The notes: a model not told the origin generated them from the letters alone. 64,000 nucleotides of DNA from Pseudomonas sp. 8AS (GCF_902506505.1 NZ_LR733406.1:558001-622000), one strand, 5' to 3'. Shown: positions 54,297 to 64,000, numbered from the stretch's first letter. A program made the numbers and translations.

Positions 54297-55243
54297 TCGT
54301 CGTCTCCCGTACTGCGTTCGCTGGGCGTCGCCCCGCCGGCAAGGGCCGGGGCGTTTTGCGTGCTGCGTCTGGCCCGCGGGTGGGCCTGGTCATAGACCGT
54401 CGCCAGGTGCTGGAAATCCAGGTGGGTGTAGATCTGCGTGGTGGCGATATCGGCGTGGCCGAGCAGCTCCTGCACCGCGCGCAGGTCCTGGGATGACTCC
54501 AGCATATGGCTGGCGAAGCTGTGGCGCAGCATGTGCGGGTGCAGGTGCTGGCCCAGCTCGCGCACACCGGCCTGGCGCACGCGCAGCTGCACGGCGCGGG
54601 CGCCGAGGCGGCGGCCCCGCTGGCTGACGAACAGTGCGCCATCGCCCGGTTTGCTCAGCTGGCGCAGCTCCAGCCAGGCGTGCAGGGCCTCGCGGGCCTT
54701 GCTGCCGACCGGCAGCTCGCGCACCTTGTTGCCCTTGCCCTGTACCCGCACCAGGCCGGCGGCCAGGTCGAGCGCCGGCAGGTCCAGGCCGACCAGCTCG
54801 GACAGGCGCAGGCCGGAGGAGTAGAACAGTTCGAGCATGGCCTGGTCGCGGCGGGCGATGAAGTCGTCCTCCACCGCGCCCTCCAACAGTTGCACGGTGC
54901 GGTCGGCATCCAGGGAGCGCGGCAGGCGGCGCTCGCCCTTGGGCGGCGCGATGCCGCTGGCCGGGTCGTGGCGGCACAGGCCTTCGCGGTTCAGGTACTG
55001 GTAGAGCCCGCGCACCGCCGACAGCAGGCGTGCCAGCGAGCGGCTGCCGAGGCCCTGGGCGTGCAGGCGGGCAACGAAGCTGCGCAGGCTGCGGCCGTCG
55101 AGCTCGGCCCAGTGGGCGATGGCGTTCTGCTCGCAGAGGGCGAGCAGCTTGAGCAGGTCGCGCCGGTAGCCGTCGAGGGTGTGCGCCGACACCTGGCGCT
55201 CGCGGCGCAGGTGTTCGAGGTAGGCGTCCAGTTGATCCTGCAT
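54293..55243 (-). CDS. xerC: Tyrosine recombinase XerC
   Basis: A 316-residue site-specific recombinase that resolves chromosome dimers at dif together with XerD. The N-terminal SAM-like domain (about 1-88) is followed by the catalytic domain with R146 (SSGLRLSEL), K170, H237-ML-R240 ([10 protein letters not shown]), H263 (LGHADI) and Y272 (TQIYTH). The ATG at 55243 has a GGAG site. The tail after residue 285 is longer than usual and rich in Ala, Arg and Thr. The upstream gap holds a REP. Not a mobile-element integrase, judging from its operon context. Confidence 0.95.
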   Translation of the reverse strand: MQDQLDAYLEHLRRERQVSAHTLDGYRRDLLKLLALCEQNAIAHWAELDGRSLRSFVARLHAQGLGSRSLARLLSAVRGLYQYLNREGLCRHDPASGIAPPKGERRLPRSLDADRTVQLLEGAVEDDFIARRDQAMLELFYSSGLRLSELVGLDLPALDLAAGLVRVQGKGNKVRELPVGSKAREALHAWLELRQLSKPGDGALFVSQRGRRLGARAVQLRVRQAGVRELGQHLHPHMLRHSFASHMLESSQDLRAVQELLGHADIATTQIYTHLDFQHLATVYDQAHPRARRSTQNAPALAGGATPSERSTGDDE

Positions 55244-55269
55244 GGATAGCTCCAGGCGCGGGGATGCGA

Positions 55270-55334
55270 GTAGGGGCGAGCTCTGCTGGCGCAACGATCT
55301 GCGCAAAAGCTTCGCGAGCAGGGCTCGCTCCTAC
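55270..55334. repeat. REP-type palindromic repeat, family B, copy 2
   Basis: GTAGGGGCGAGCTCTGCT at the left and GAGCAGGGCTCGCTCCTAC at the right, imperfect inverted arms of the GTAGGAGC type. It lies inside the operon, between DUF484 and xerC. Confidence 0.8.
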
Positions 55335-55338
55335 GGGG

Positions 55339-56037
55339 TCAGCGTACCGAGCGCAGCGGCGCGGCGAAGCGCGGCAGCACGCGCGACAGCACTTCGGCGA
55401 CGTAGCCGAGGAACAGGGTGCCGAGGCTGCTCTTGTAGTGCTGCGGGTCCGGGCTGCCGATGGCCAGCACGCCGTGCAGGCCCTGGTAGCTGAGCGGAAC
55501 CACGGCGGCGGAGCCGACCTGGCCCTGCTCGGCGGCGCCGAAGAGGAACTCCAGCTCGCCGGGGCGCAGCACGCCGCAGGTGGTCTTGCCGCCGGCCAGC
55601 AGGCTGCCGATGGCCTGGTGCGCTTCGGCGCTGGTCACCGTGCGGCCGACGCCGAGGGGGAATTCGCTGAACAGGATCAGGCCGACGAAGGGCACCTGGA
55701 ACTCGTGGCGCAGGCTGTCTTCCGCCGCGCCGACCACTTCCTCCAGGCTGCCGGCATCGAGCAGGGCGAGGATCAGGCGGCGGGTCTTGTCGAACAGGCG
55801 GTCGTTGTCGCGGGCCACGTCCATCAGCTGCGACAGGCGATGGCGCATCTCGATGTTGCGCTCGCGCAGCAGCTTGACCTGGCGCTCCACCAGCGACACC
55901 GCCTCGCCCGGCAGGTGCGGAATGCGCAGTTCGGGAATCAGCTCGTCGTGGTCGACGAAGAACTCCGGGTGCAGGCGCAGGTAGGCGGCGACGGCATCCG
56001 AGTCGAGCGGAACGGGCGAATCCTGGCTGTCACTCAT
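55339..56037 (-). CDS. DUF484 family GAF-like protein
   Basis: A 232-residue cytoplasmic protein of the DUF484/YigA group: N-terminal [20 protein letters not shown] (about 14-33) is the family signature, followed by a coiled coil ([19 protein letters not shown]) and a GAF-like domain (about 95-225). Function is unknown. It shares an ATGA overlap with the dapF stop, so it is translated with it, and a family B REP separates it from xerC. Confidence 0.88.
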   Translation of the reverse strand: MSDSQDSPVPLDSDAVAAYLRLHPEFFVDHDELIPELRIPHLPGEAVSLVERQVKLLRERNIEMRHRLSQLMDVARDNDRLFDKTRRLILALLDAGSLEEVVGAAEDSLRHEFQVPFVGLILFSEFPLGVGRTVTSAEAHQAIGSLLAGGKTTCGVLRPGELEFLFGAAEQGQVGSAAVVPLSYQGLHGVLAIGSPDPQHYKSSLGTLFLGYVAEVLSRVLPRFAAPLRSVR

Positions 56038-56864
56038 AGGCGGACTTGTCCTTCGTACACGCGAACGGCGGGTCCGGTCATCATAACCGGCTCACCCGGG
56101 CCTGCCCACTCGATGCACAGCTTGCCGCCGGGCAGTTCCAGCTGCAGCGGCGAATCCATCCAGCCCTGGCGGATCGCCGCCACCGCGGCGGCGCAGGCGC
56201 CGGTGCCGCAGGCCTGGGTCTCGCCGGCGCCGCGTTCCCACACGCGCAGGCGCGCATGCTGGCGGTCGACGACCTGGAGGAAACCGACATTGACCCGCTG
56301 CGGGAAGCGCGGGTGATGTTCCAGCTTGGCCCCGAGGCTGTGCACCGGCGCGTTGTCGAGGTCCTCGACGCGCAGCACGGCATGCGGGTTGCCCATGGAC
56401 ACGGCAGCCAGCTCGACGCTTTGCCCGTCGACCTCGACTGCATAGCTCAGCGCCTCGGCCTCGGCCTGGAACGGGATGACCTTGGGGTCCAGGCGCGGCG
56501 GGCCCATGTCGACGGTGACCTGGCCGTCCGGGCGCAGGTTCAGCTCGATGATGCCGCCCTTGGTCTCGACGCGGATCTGCTTCTTCACGGTCAGGCGCTT
56601 GTCGATGACGAAGCGGGCGAAGCAGCGTGCGCCGTTGCCGCACTGCTCCACTTCCGAGCCATCGGCATTGAAGATGCGGTAGCGGAAATCGACGTCCGGG
56701 TTGCTCGGCGCCTCGACCAGCAGCAGCTGGTCGAAGCCGACGCCGGTGTGGCGGTCGCCCCAGGCCTTGGCGTGCTTGGGCTGGATATGCGCGTGCTGGC
56801 TGATCAGGTCGAGGACCATGAAGTCGTTGCCGAGGCCGTGCATCTTGGTGAAGCGCAAAAGCAT
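56034..56864 (-). CDS. dapF: Diaminopimelate epimerase
   Basis: A 276-residue PLP-independent racemase converting LL- to meso-diaminopimelate for lysine and peptidoglycan. The two catalytic cysteines are C75 in EQCGNGARC and C219 in ACGTGAC. The start [15 protein letters not shown] is typical. It lies 10 bases after lysA and overlaps DUF484 by ATGA. The upstream frame extension lies inside lysA and was removed. Confidence 0.96.
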   Translation of the reverse strand: MLLRFTKMHGLGNDFMVLDLISQHAHIQPKHAKAWGDRHTGVGFDQLLLVEAPSNPDVDFRYRIFNADGSEVEQCGNGARCFARFVIDKRLTVKKQIRVETKGGIIELNLRPDGQVTVDMGPPRLDPKVIPFQAEAEALSYAVEVDGQSVELAAVSMGNPHAVLRVEDLDNAPVHSLGAKLEHHPRFPQRVNVGFLQVVDRQHARLRVWERGAGETQACGTGACAAAVAAIRQGWMDSPLQLELPGGKLCIEWAGPGEPVMMTGPAVRVYEGQVRL

Positions 56865-56874
56865 GGCTGCGCCC

Positions 56875-58122
<1,248 letters not shown>

Positions 58123-58131
58123 GGAACCCCC

Positions 58132-58269
58132 TTAGAGGAAGACGTCTTTGTCGCGATCTTGCGTGGTTTTCTGGTCGTCCGGATGGTACAGCGGGCCTTT
58201 CTGGCCACAGCCGGCGAGGGCGGCGCTAACGACGACAAGCGCGATGAAGGGCAGCAGCAGGCGCTTCAT
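58132..58269 (-). CDS. lptM: Small lipoprotein LptM (LppL/YifL)
   Basis: A 45-residue lipoprotein. The signal peptide MKRLLLPFIALVVVSAALAG ends in the lipobox LAGC with the lipidated Cys21. The mature start CGQKGPLYHPDD is the hallmark of the LptM/YifL family, which helps oxidative maturation of the LptD/E LPS translocon. In Pseudomonas the gene is called lppL and sits before lysA, as here. First gene of the operon. A GGAACTCACC region precedes the ATG. Confidence 0.93.
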   Translation of the reverse strand: MKRLLLPFIALVVVSAALAGCGQKGPLYHPDDQKTTQDRDKDVFL

Positions 58270-58440
58270 GGTGAGTTCCTTTGCAAAATCATGAATGGGC
58301 TGGAGTATACCGACCCCCCGCCACCTTGCCTATGCGCCGGAATTCCCGTCCGGCGGGCTCTGCGATCCCCTGCGCTGGCGCGCGGGGCTTGCCTGTACAA
58401 GCCCTTTTGCGGCTAGCATGCGAGTAAAAACGGAGTCGTG

Positions 58441-59490
58441 ATGGAAAGCCCCGCCCTCGCCAGTTCTGTCTCGGTGGCCTACCTGCAAGGCCTGCTGGAT
58501 TACCTCGCCCGCCAGGGCATCGACAGCGGCGAATTGCTGGCCAGGGTGCAGCTCAACCCGGCGATTCTCGGCCAGCGCGACCAGCGCGTGGCGGCCAGCG
58601 CCTACCTGGAGCTGCTTGGCGAAGGCGCACGCCTGACCGGCGACCAGCAGCTCGGCCTGCACCTGGGCGAGGCGATCCGCCCCGGCTATTACGGCGTGCT
58701 CGGCTACCTGATCATGAGCTGCGCGACCCTGGCCGACGCCCTGCACCGGCAGGCGCGCTATGCCAGCCTGGTCGGCAACCTGGGGCGCGTCGAACTGGAA
58801 GACGAGCCGCCGCGAGCGGGTCTGGAGCCGCAGGTGGCGCACCGCTGGCAGCCCATGCTGTCCCAGCATCAGCGCCTGCATGCCGAGGAAACCCTGGCCG
58901 GCTGGCTGACCTTCGGCCACTGGATCAGCGGCCTGAAGATTCCGCCCACCGAGGTGCGCTTCCAGCATCCGGCGCCGGCCGACCTGCGCGAGTACCAGCG
59001 CATCTTCGCCTGTCCGGTGCTGTTCGAGCAGGCCGACAACGCCCTGGTCTTCCCCCGCCGCCTGCTGGCCACGCCGCTGGGCCAGGCCGATGCGCAGCTG
59101 CGCCAGCTGCTCGACGCGCACGCCGATCGCCTGCTCGGCGAGCTGCGCCAGGGCCACGGCGTGCTTGACCGCGCGCGCCACGAACTGGCCCGCCAGCTGC
59201 CGGAGCAGGGCGCCGACCTGGAGCTGCTGGCGCAGACCCTGCAACTCAGCCCGCGCACTTTGCAGCGGCGTTTGCGCGAGGCCGGGTTATCCTTTAGCCA
59301 GCTGCTCGACGAGACGCGCGAGCAACTGGTGCTGCATTATCTGCGCGACCCGGCGCTGGAACTGGCGGAAATCGCCTTCCTCGTCGGTTTCAGCGAGGCC
59401 GGCTCCCTGGCCCGCGCCTTCCGCCGCTGGACCGGGCAAAGCCCCGGCGCCTACCGGCTGACCCTGGCCGACCCCGCATCCCTGCCCTGA
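58441..59490 (+). CDS. AraC-family transcriptional regulator
   Basis: A 349-residue AraC regulator with an Arabinose_bd-type N-terminal sensor (about 1-215: VSVAYLQGLLDYLARQGIDS, YYGVLGYLIMSCATLADAL) and a C-terminal double helix-turn-helix (about 250-340: LELLAQTLQLSPRTLQRRLR, LAEIAFLVGFSEAGSLARAF, WTGQSPGAYR). The ATG at 58441 follows GGAG at 58432-58435; the adjacent GTG at 58438 is possible. Divergent from lptM and just ahead of cyaY, neither of which is an obvious target. No effector can be named. Confidence 0.88.
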   Translation: MESPALASSVSVAYLQGLLDYLARQGIDSGELLARVQLNPAILGQRDQRVAASAYLELLGEGARLTGDQQLGLHLGEAIRPGYYGVLGYLIMSCATLADALHRQARYASLVGNLGRVELEDEPPRAGLEPQVAHRWQPMLSQHQRLHAEETLAGWLTFGHWISGLKIPPTEVRFQHPAPADLREYQRIFACPVLFEQADNALVFPRRLLATPLGQADAQLRQLLDAHADRLLGELRQGHGVLDRARHELARQLPEQGADLELLAQTLQLSPRTLQRRLREAGLSFSQLLDETREQLVLHYLRDPALELAEIAFLVGFSEAGSLARAFRRWTGQSPGAYRLTLADPASLP

Positions 59491-59500
59491 GGACGTTGTA

Positions 59501-59833
59501 ATGAGTTTGAGCGAAGCCCGTTTCCATGATCTGGTCGATGCTGCCCAGGAGGCGGTGGAAGATATTTTCGACGACAGCGACATGGACATCGATCTGGAAA
59601 ACTCCGCCGGGGTGCTGACCGTGCGCTTCGAGAACGGCACCCAGCTGATCCTCAGCCGCCAGGAGCCGATCCGCCAGCTGTGGGTGGCGGCGCGCTCCGG
59701 CGGTTTCCACTTCGACTACGACGAGGCGCAGGGCCTGTGGATCTGCGATACCAGCGAAGAGCCGCTGGGCGAGCTGCTGGCCCGCGTGACCCTGGAGCAG
59801 GCTGGTGAACAGCTCGAGTTCGAAGAGCTCTGA
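59501..59833 (+). CDS. cyaY: Bacterial frataxin CyaY
   Basis: A 110-residue frataxin that binds iron and tunes Fe-S cluster assembly. The acidic first helix (SEARFHDLVDAAQEAVEDIF then DDSDMDIDLEN) carries the iron-binding ridge, and LWVAARSGGFHFDYD is the conserved sheet surface. It starts 10 bases after the AraC gene, with GAGGACG upstream, and its last 29 bases overlap the DUF1289 gene. Confidence 0.95.
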   Translation: MSLSEARFHDLVDAAQEAVEDIFDDSDMDIDLENSAGVLTVRFENGTQLILSRQEPIRQLWVAARSGGFHFDYDEAQGLWICDTSEEPLGELLARVTLEQAGEQLEFEEL

Positions 59834-60035
59834 TTCGCCGGGCACGGACCCGCAGGGTGGGGCCGCGGTCGAGTCGCCCTGCCGCCGGCAGTGCTGTCTG
59901 GACGACCACGACCAGTGCCTGGGCTGCGGCCGCAGCCTGGCCGAGATCCTCGAGTGGGGCCGGGCCGATGGCCAGCGCCGCCGGCAGATCTGCCAGGCCG
60001 CGCAGCAGCGCCTGCGCCCGCCGCCGGCCTGGTGA
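59805..60035 (+). CDS. DUF1289 small cysteine protein
   Basis: A 76-residue protein starting at a GTG inside cyaY (29-base overlap, different frame). The family core is SPCRRQCCLDDHDQCLGCGRS (about 24-44 when read through), with four to five cysteines in the DUF1289 spacing that probably bind a metal or Fe-S centre, followed by an E-I-x-W helix. Coupled translation with the frataxin suggests a link with iron metabolism. An upstream GGAGCAGG can serve as ribosome-binding site. Ends before the terminator at 60087. Confidence 0.82.
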   Translation: MNSSSSKSSDSPGTDPQGGAAVESPCRRQCCLDDHDQCLGCGRSLAEILEWGRADGQRRRQICQAAQQRLRPPPAW

Positions 60036-60086
60036 CCGCACGGTCTTGCTTATTTAGCTGCCTGTGTTACGGTCGTTGCCTACTTC

Positions 60087-60120
60087 GCAAAACCCTGCCT
60101 TCGGGCGGGGTTTTGCTTTT
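60087..60120 (+). terminator. Rho-independent terminator before rnk
   Basis: GCAAAACCCTGCC-TTC-GGGCGGGGTTTTGC followed by TTTT; ends the AraC-cyaY-DUF1289 series. Confidence 0.85.
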
Positions 60121-60149
60121 CTGGCCCCAGCAGGAGATAGCCCAGCGCC

Positions 60150-60557
60150 ATGAGCAGCACCCCAGCCATCACCATTACCCGTCTCGACCTGCAGCGCCTG
60201 GAGCGCCTGCTCGACAGTCTGGAGGACTTCGGCCCGGCGGCCCAGGCGCTGGAAACAGAGCTGGCGCGAGCGCAGGTCGTCGGTCACGCGGAGGTGCCGG
60301 CCGGGGTGGTGACGATGAACTCGCGGGTGCATTGCCGCGAGGAGAGCAGCGGCAAGGACTACCACCTGACCCTGGTCTACCCGCAGGACGCCGGCGGTGA
60401 CGGCACGGTGTCGATCCTCGCCCCGGTCGGCTGTGCGCTGCTCGGCCTGACGGTCGGCCAGCATATCGATTGGCCGGCACCCAGCGGCAAGACGCTCAAG
60501 CTGACCCTGCTGGCCGTCGAGTACCAGCCGGAGGCGGCGGGCGAATACAGCCGCTGA
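60150..60557 (+). CDS. rnk: Regulator of nucleoside diphosphate kinase, Rnk
   Basis: A 135-residue Rnk protein. A short N-terminal coiled coil (ITRLDLQRLERLLDSLEDFG) is followed by the GreA/GreB C-terminal fold (about 45-135: VVTMNSRVHCREESSGKDY, LAPVGCALLGLTVGQHIDW). It binds RNA polymerase near the secondary channel and affects Ndk and alginate synthesis in P. aeruginosa. CAGGAGA site. Convergent with the small exported protein gene, with one base between the stops. Confidence 0.93.
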   Translation: MSSTPAITITRLDLQRLERLLDSLEDFGPAAQALETELARAQVVGHAEVPAGVVTMNSRVHCREESSGKDYHLTLVYPQDAGGDGTVSILAPVGCALLGLTVGQHIDWPAPSGKTLKLTLLAVEYQPEAAGEYSR

Positions 60558-60558
60558 G

Positions 60559-60810
60559 TCAGCCGCGCGGGCAGTTCAGGCTGCGCAGGTCGAAGAGCGC
60601 GGCGAAGTGCTGCTGGCCGCGGTCCGGCGGGTTGCCCGGCAGGCGCTTGAGCCGTTCGTCGAGCTGCAGCTGGCGCGCCAGGCTCTGGTTGCACTCGATG
60701 GTGCGGGCCACGCCGCCGCCGACCACCGCGCCCTTGCCGGCCAGCGCCGGCGCGTTGCTGAGGGCCAGCAGGGCTGCCAGCAGGAGGGTGCGCCTGGGCG
60801 AGAGGTGCAT
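60559..60810 (-). CDS. Small exported protein of unknown function
   Basis: 83 residues with signal peptide MHLSPRRTLLLAALLALSNA, cut after PALA before GKGAVVGGG. The mature part has two cysteines (IECNQSLARQLQLDERLKRL and LRSLNCPRG) that could form one disulfide. I recognise no family. A 21-codon reading frame ends 4 bases before its ATG, and the Cys/Gly-rich membrane-anchored protein lies upstream on the same strand, so the three may form one unit. A GGGGGCTAGG stretch may serve as ribosome-binding site. Confidence 0.7.
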   Translation of the reverse strand: MHLSPRRTLLLAALLALSNAPALAGKGAVVGGGVARTIECNQSLARQLQLDERLKRLPGNPPDRGQQHFAALFDLRSLNCPRG

Positions 60811-60814
60811 GCGC

Positions 60815-60880
60815 CTAGCCCCCGATGCGGATGCTGGCGAGCAGGTTGTGGCTGGCGTGCTGTGCGAGGGGGTAGGGCAT
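60815..60880 (-). CDS. Possible 21-residue peptide
   Basis: Reading frame MPYPLAQHASHNLLASIRIGG with the stop TAG at 60817-60815. It has AGGA 7-10 bases before the ATG, and 20 of 21 codons end in G or C. The peptide is neutral to basic and has a Gly-Gly end. It lies directly ahead of the small exported protein. It could be a leader peptide for translational coupling, a secreted peptide, or chance. No family recognised. Confidence 0.35.
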   Translation of the reverse strand: MPYPLAQHASHNLLASIRIGG

Positions 60881-60995
60881 GGCTGGATTCCTGCGCCGGG
60901 AGTGGATGGCGTCAGGTTCACTCAAAACGAATCGATTGAATAATGCTTAATTTGCGTGATAACTATCAGTATTATCGATTGTTAGTTCCTGCGCC

Positions 60996-61691
60996 TTAGT
61001 CGCCGCCTCCGCCTCCGCAACCACCCCCGCAACCGCCACCATCGCCTGCGCCATCACTGCCGCTGGAGGATGAGCCGCTGTCGCCGCCGCAACCGCTGGC
61101 ACAACCCGAGCCGCAGCCGATATGGCTGGCGCAGTAGGCATCGCCGGCCTGGTAGCTGCCGGGTGTGGCGCCGCAGTCCAGGCGGTAGTGAAAGCCATCG
61201 GCGATCCCCAGCTCGGCATCCAGGGCGAACAGCATGGGCAACCTGGCCGGGGCTCGCGGCGCCAGGCCTTCACGCAGGCAGGCCAGGCGCCAGGCGCGGC
61301 GAATGCCGTCGCTGGCGGCGCCGGGGTTGGGCATCACGTCGTTGGGCACATGGTGCAGAAAGCGTCCCAGGCCCTTGCGGCAGAACGCCCGGTACTGGCG
61401 GGTGTAGAGGATGAACTCGTGCCAGGCCACATCCACCGCCTGCGAGGGCATGGCGACCATGCGCCGCTCGGCCAGGCGGCACAGCTGGAAGTATTCGCGC
61501 AGGCCGCGCAGCACCTGGCCGGTCTGCGCCGGGGTGAGGTGCGGGTAGCGCTCCAGCAGCTTGCTGCGCAGGCGCTCGGGAAACTCGAAGGCGGCGATGA
61601 ACTCGTCGCGTTGCCGGACGCGCAGCTTGCGCCAGAGCCAGTAGCCGCCGCCGAGGGCGGCCGCGCCGAATAGGGTGGTGGTGACGGTCAT
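60996..61691 (-). CDS. Glycine-rich-domain (GRDP-like) protein with Cys/Gly tail
   Basis: 231 residues. A short hydrophobic N-terminus (TTTLFGAAALGGGYWLW) may anchor it in the membrane. The core (about 25-185) contains AVDVAWHEFILYTRQYRAFC, the signature of the glycine-rich domain-containing family (conserved D, W, H and Y/F-C). The last 43 residues are nearly all Gly, Ser, Cys and Asp (GCGSGCASGCGGD, GGGCGGGCGGGGGD). The tail could bind metal or be processed. Function unknown. AAGGA site before the ATG at 61691. It lies 18 bases after the cyaA stop on the same strand, so it is probably co-transcribed. Confidence 0.8.
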   Translation of the reverse strand: MTVTTTLFGAAALGGGYWLWRKLRVRQRDEFIAAFEFPERLRSKLLERYPHLTPAQTGQVLRGLREYFQLCRLAERRMVAMPSQAVDVAWHEFILYTRQYRAFCRKGLGRFLHHVPNDVMPNPGAASDGIRRAWRLACLREGLAPRAPARLPMLFALDAELGIADGFHYRLDCGATPGSYQAGDAYCASHIGCGSGCASGCGGDSGSSSSGSDGAGDGGGCGGGCGGGGGD

Positions 61692-61709
61692 CGGGGCATC
61701 CTTGCCGGA

Positions 61710-64000
61710 TCAGGCGTTTTGCAGGGCGCGGTTCAGCGCGCTTTCCAGTTCGGCTTTATAACGCAGGTAGTGGATGGTCTGCGCCTGGCCTTCGCCGAGA
61801 ATGCGCGACAGGTCGATATCGGTGATGTAGCAGGGGTAGCGTTCGGCCTCGCGGCGCTGGGCGAGGATATGCCGGGCCACCGCGGCGAACAGCCCGGCGC
61901 CGTATTCCAGTTCGGAGAACTCGCGGTGGTTGCAGTACAGGGTGACGTGTACGCGGCCCTGCTCGGCCGGCTCGACGATGGCCTGCACGTCGTAGAACGG
62001 GTGGCTCACCGGTGACTGCGGCGGCGTCCGGCGTTCGAGCTGGCGGGCGCGCTGCGGCGCTGCCGGCAGCACCTCGTAATAGAGCACTTCGAGGGCGTCC
62101 GGCGGCAACGGGTCGTCCAGCGGCAGCAGGGCATTGCGCCGGTACAGTACAGACTGCAGGAAGCGCTGCAGCGGGGTGAGCAGGCTCTGCTCGTCGCGGT
62201 AGGGCAGGCGCTGGCGCCACAGCGCATTGTGTTCGTCGAGCACGCTGAGTTCGGCCTGCGCACCGTCCAGGCGGTAGAACACCTGGATGCACGCCGGCCG
62301 GCCCTGCGGCAGGATCAGCGCCAGGTCCTCGCCTTCCAGGGCATAGCGGTCGACCTGCAGCGGGCTGTAGTCGGCCTGCTCTTCGCCGAGGTGCTCGACC
62401 AGCATCGGCAGGTCGCTCAGGGCGGCGTGGCTGACCTGGCCCGGCTGCAGTTCGAGCACGTGGTAGCGCTGCTGCACCTGCAGCAGGTAGCGGCTGTGGC
62501 GATGGCTGGCGAGGCTGGCGAGGACATCCTGGAACAGCTCCTCGACGCGCTGGGCAATGGCGCCGGCGCGGTTGCGGCAGAAACAGCGCACCCGCAGGTG
62601 CGGCCGGCGGCCGTCGGCCGGCAGGGCGTTGAGGTAGTCGCGCAGGCAGTCGAGCAGGGCGTTCGGGCCGTCGTAGCGGCTGACCAGCAGCTCGTTCCAG
62701 CTGTTCAGGCTGACCTGGTCGAGGGTCAGCACCAGGTTGTCGCGCACGCCCGAGTAGCCCAGCGAGTCGGTGCGCCCGCTGGTCATGTGCACGTTGAGCT
62801 GGCTGTGGGCCTTCAGCGGGTCGAGGCCGACGTTGATCAGCAGCAGCACCTCGGCCGGTTCGGCACCGTGCAGCAGGGCCGCTTCGGCCACCGGCGGCAG
62901 GGGGAGCGGCAGGGTCTGCTGCAGGCTGGCCAGCAGGTTGGACAGCTCGAACTCGCTCAGGTCGCTAGCTCCGGGGTGCAGCGACAGGCGCGTGCTGCTG
63001 TCGATCACGCCGTTGCGGTGGCACCAGGCAAGCAGCTCGATCAGCTCGCGGGCGCGTTTCAGTGGGGCGAAGTCGGGCCATTCCTGGCCGGTCAGGCTGC
63101 CGTTGTACAGCGCCCACTGGGTTTCCCCGCCGCTCTCGGCGCTGGCGCTGTGGACCAGGGTCAGGGTGTCTTCGGCCAGATCCGGGGCGATCCCCGGGTT
63201 GATGAATTCGATCTTGCCGGCCTTGCGCTCGAACGCGGCGTACAGGCGCCGGCCGAGCACGCCGAGGTCGCGGCTGTTGAGCTGGCTGCCGGTCTGTTCG
63301 CTGCGGGCGAACTGGGAGAGGAAGCGGTAGCTGTAGGTCAGCTCGTTGACCAGCGCGCGGCGCTCGGCGCTGACCTGGCGCACCTTCCACTGGCTGCGGC
63401 TGTCGAGCATCGCCAGCTCGCGCGGGCTCCAGTGCCACTCGCCGGTCAGGCGCTCGAACAGCAGGCGCTGCCAGCTCTTGGCGCGGTTGCGCGGCGGGCT
63501 GCTGAGCTTCTTGTTGACCTTGAGGTACAGGCAGCGGCGGATCAGCTCCAGGCGTTCCCGCTCGCCGCGGCCGGTGAGGTATTCCTCCAGGCGCCGGTAG
63601 ACCATGATGTAGGCGTCCAGCTCGTCGAGGTCGAGACGGTTGGCGAACACCGCCTGCTTGAAGCGCAGGCTCAGGCATTCCACCCGCGGGTGCTCGCTGG
63701 CGTAGACCTCGGTGAGCAGCAGCTTGAGCACCGACTTGTAGGGCGACTCGATGCCCTTGAACAGCTGCCACATGCCGGCGCCGATGAACTCGCCCGGTGG
63801 AATGCGCGCCAGGTGACCGAGGTCGAGCACTTCCTCGGCGCGGATGAAGCGCTTGTTCAGCAGGGCGTGGGTGTAGGCGGCGTAGTTGGCTTCCTCGTAC
63901 ACCGGCACCAGCCACCACAGCGGGGTGCGCCCGCCGAGCCAGATCGCCGTGCGGTAGAACTCGTCGAGCAGCAGGTAGTGCTGGGTGGTGCCGCAGTCGT
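61710..64000 (-). CDS. cyaA: Class I adenylate cyclase (5' end outside window)
   Basis: The last 763 or so residues of a class I adenylate cyclase that makes cAMP. Near the edge the catalytic-domain sequence YLLLDEFYRTAIWLGGRTP then LWWLVPVYEEANY is typical, and the rest is the long regulatory region (VSAERRALVNELTYSYRFLS, SDRP-type repeats, tail ELESALNRALQNA). The frame is open to the window end, so internal methionines such as that at 63908 are not the start. The cAMP made feeds the Vfr/CRP regulator. Followed by the glycine-rich protein gene. Confidence 0.95.
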   Translation of the reverse strand, partial: DCGTTQHYLLLDEFYRTAIWLGGRTPLWWLVPVYEEANYAAYTHALLNKRFIRAEEVLDLGHLARIPPGEFIGAGMWQLFKGIESPYKSVLKLLLTEVYASEHPRVECLSLRFKQAVFANRLDLDELDAYIMVYRRLEEYLTGRGERERLELIRRCLYLKVNKKLSSPPRNRAKSWQRLLFERLTGEWHWSPRELAMLDSRSQWKVRQVSAERRALVNELTYSYRFLSQFARSEQTGSQLNSRDLGVLGRRLYAAFERKAGKIEFINPGIAPDLAEDTLTLVHSASAESGGETQWALYNGSLTGQEWPDFAPLKRARELIELLAWCHRNGVIDSSTRLSLHPGASDLSEFELSNLLASLQQTLPLPLPPVAEAALLHGAEPAEVLLLINVGLDPLKAHSQLNVHMTSGRTDSLGYSGVRDNLVLTLDQVSLNSWNELLVSRYDGPNALLDCLRDYLNALPADGRRPHLRVRCFCRNRAGAIAQRVEELFQDVLASLASHRHSRYLLQVQQRYHVLELQPGQVSHAALSDLPMLVEHLGEEQADYSPLQVDRYALEGEDLALILPQGRPACIQVFYRLDGAQAELSVLDEHNALWRQRLPYRDEQSLLTPLQRFLQSVLYRRNALLPLDDPLPPDALEVLYYEVLPAAPQRARQLERRTPPQSPVSHPFYDVQAIVEPAEQGRVHVTLYCNHREFSELEYGAGLFAAVARHILAQRREAERYPCYITDIDLSRILGEGQAQTIHYLRYKAELESALNRALQNA

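Noticed and set aside
54293..55243. Tyrosine recombinase as a sign of a mobile element
   Set aside because: Length, motif spacing and the operon lptM-lysA-dapF-DUF484-xerC-yigB identify chromosomal XerC.

Overview
The window is a stretch of chromosome from a high-GC gammaproteobacterium, almost certainly a Pseudomonas. The evidence is the gene order coaBC-radC-(SBP)-rpmB-rpmG at one end and dadR/dadA-ridA-dadX-pauR-cycB-xpt-rep-EAL-MATE-LysR-comM-ubiK-glnK-amtB-yjbQ-sutA-yigB-xerC-DUF484-dapF-lysA-lptM-cyaY-rnk-cyaA at the other. That is the order I remember for the PA5320 to PA5272 region of P. aeruginosa. Codon third positions are very GC-rich, so long antisense open frames are common and were discarded. 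Two genes are cut by the edges: coaBC (3' part missing) and cyaA (5' part missing).

Layout. 1-4 kb: coaBC, radC, an orphan peptide-type substrate-binding protein, and the L28/L33 ribosomal operon. 4-7.6 kb: an orphan REC-HDOD regulator, and a TetR/SDR/isomerase cluster with two tandem palindromes between the divergent genes. 7.7-14.3 kb: gabDT, then an AraC regulator divergent from a membrane di-iron desaturase, a flavodoxin-fold oxidoreductase and a rubredoxin. 14.3-18.4 kb: tRNA-Arg(CCG), then four accessory genes (LysR, exported cyclase, EamA transporter, VOC protein), then a duplicated 3' half of the same tRNA plus its terminator. This is the signature of a small tRNA-integrated island that has lost its integrase. 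18.5-26.6 kb: a secreted protein of unknown function, the sulfate uptake set oscA-sbp-cysTWA, a PAS-GGDEF cyclase, an RBBP9-like hydrolase and a shortened sigma-54 activator, which together look like a sulfur-starvation neighbourhood.

27-37 kb: amine and amino-acid catabolism, with a cupin divergent from kauB, an MFS transporter, a PauB-type oxidase, dadR, dadA-ridA-dadX and the PauR-type repressor (TTG start), followed by cytochrome c5. The promoters of gabD and of kauB/cupin, 16.5 kb apart, share an almost identical 18-20 bp dyad. I infer that it is the operator of the PauR-type repressor encoded in this window. 37-49 kb: a large WG-repeat/Sel1 protein, xpt, rep, an EAL phosphodiesterase, MATE, LysR, comM and ubiK.

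49-53.6 kb: glnK-amtB behind a sigma-54 promoter with an NtrC-like upstream site, a second unusual ammonium-transporter family gene, yjbQ and sutA. 53.6-58.3 kb: the co-directional lptM-lysA-dapF-DUF484-xerC-yigB operon with ATGA overlaps. 58.4-64 kb: an AraC regulator, cyaY, a DUF1289 protein, rnk, a cluster of small exported and Cys/Gly-rich proteins with a possible 21-residue peptide, and cyaA. Three families of intergenic palindromic repeats are scattered through the window. One of them supplies the stop codons of three genes.
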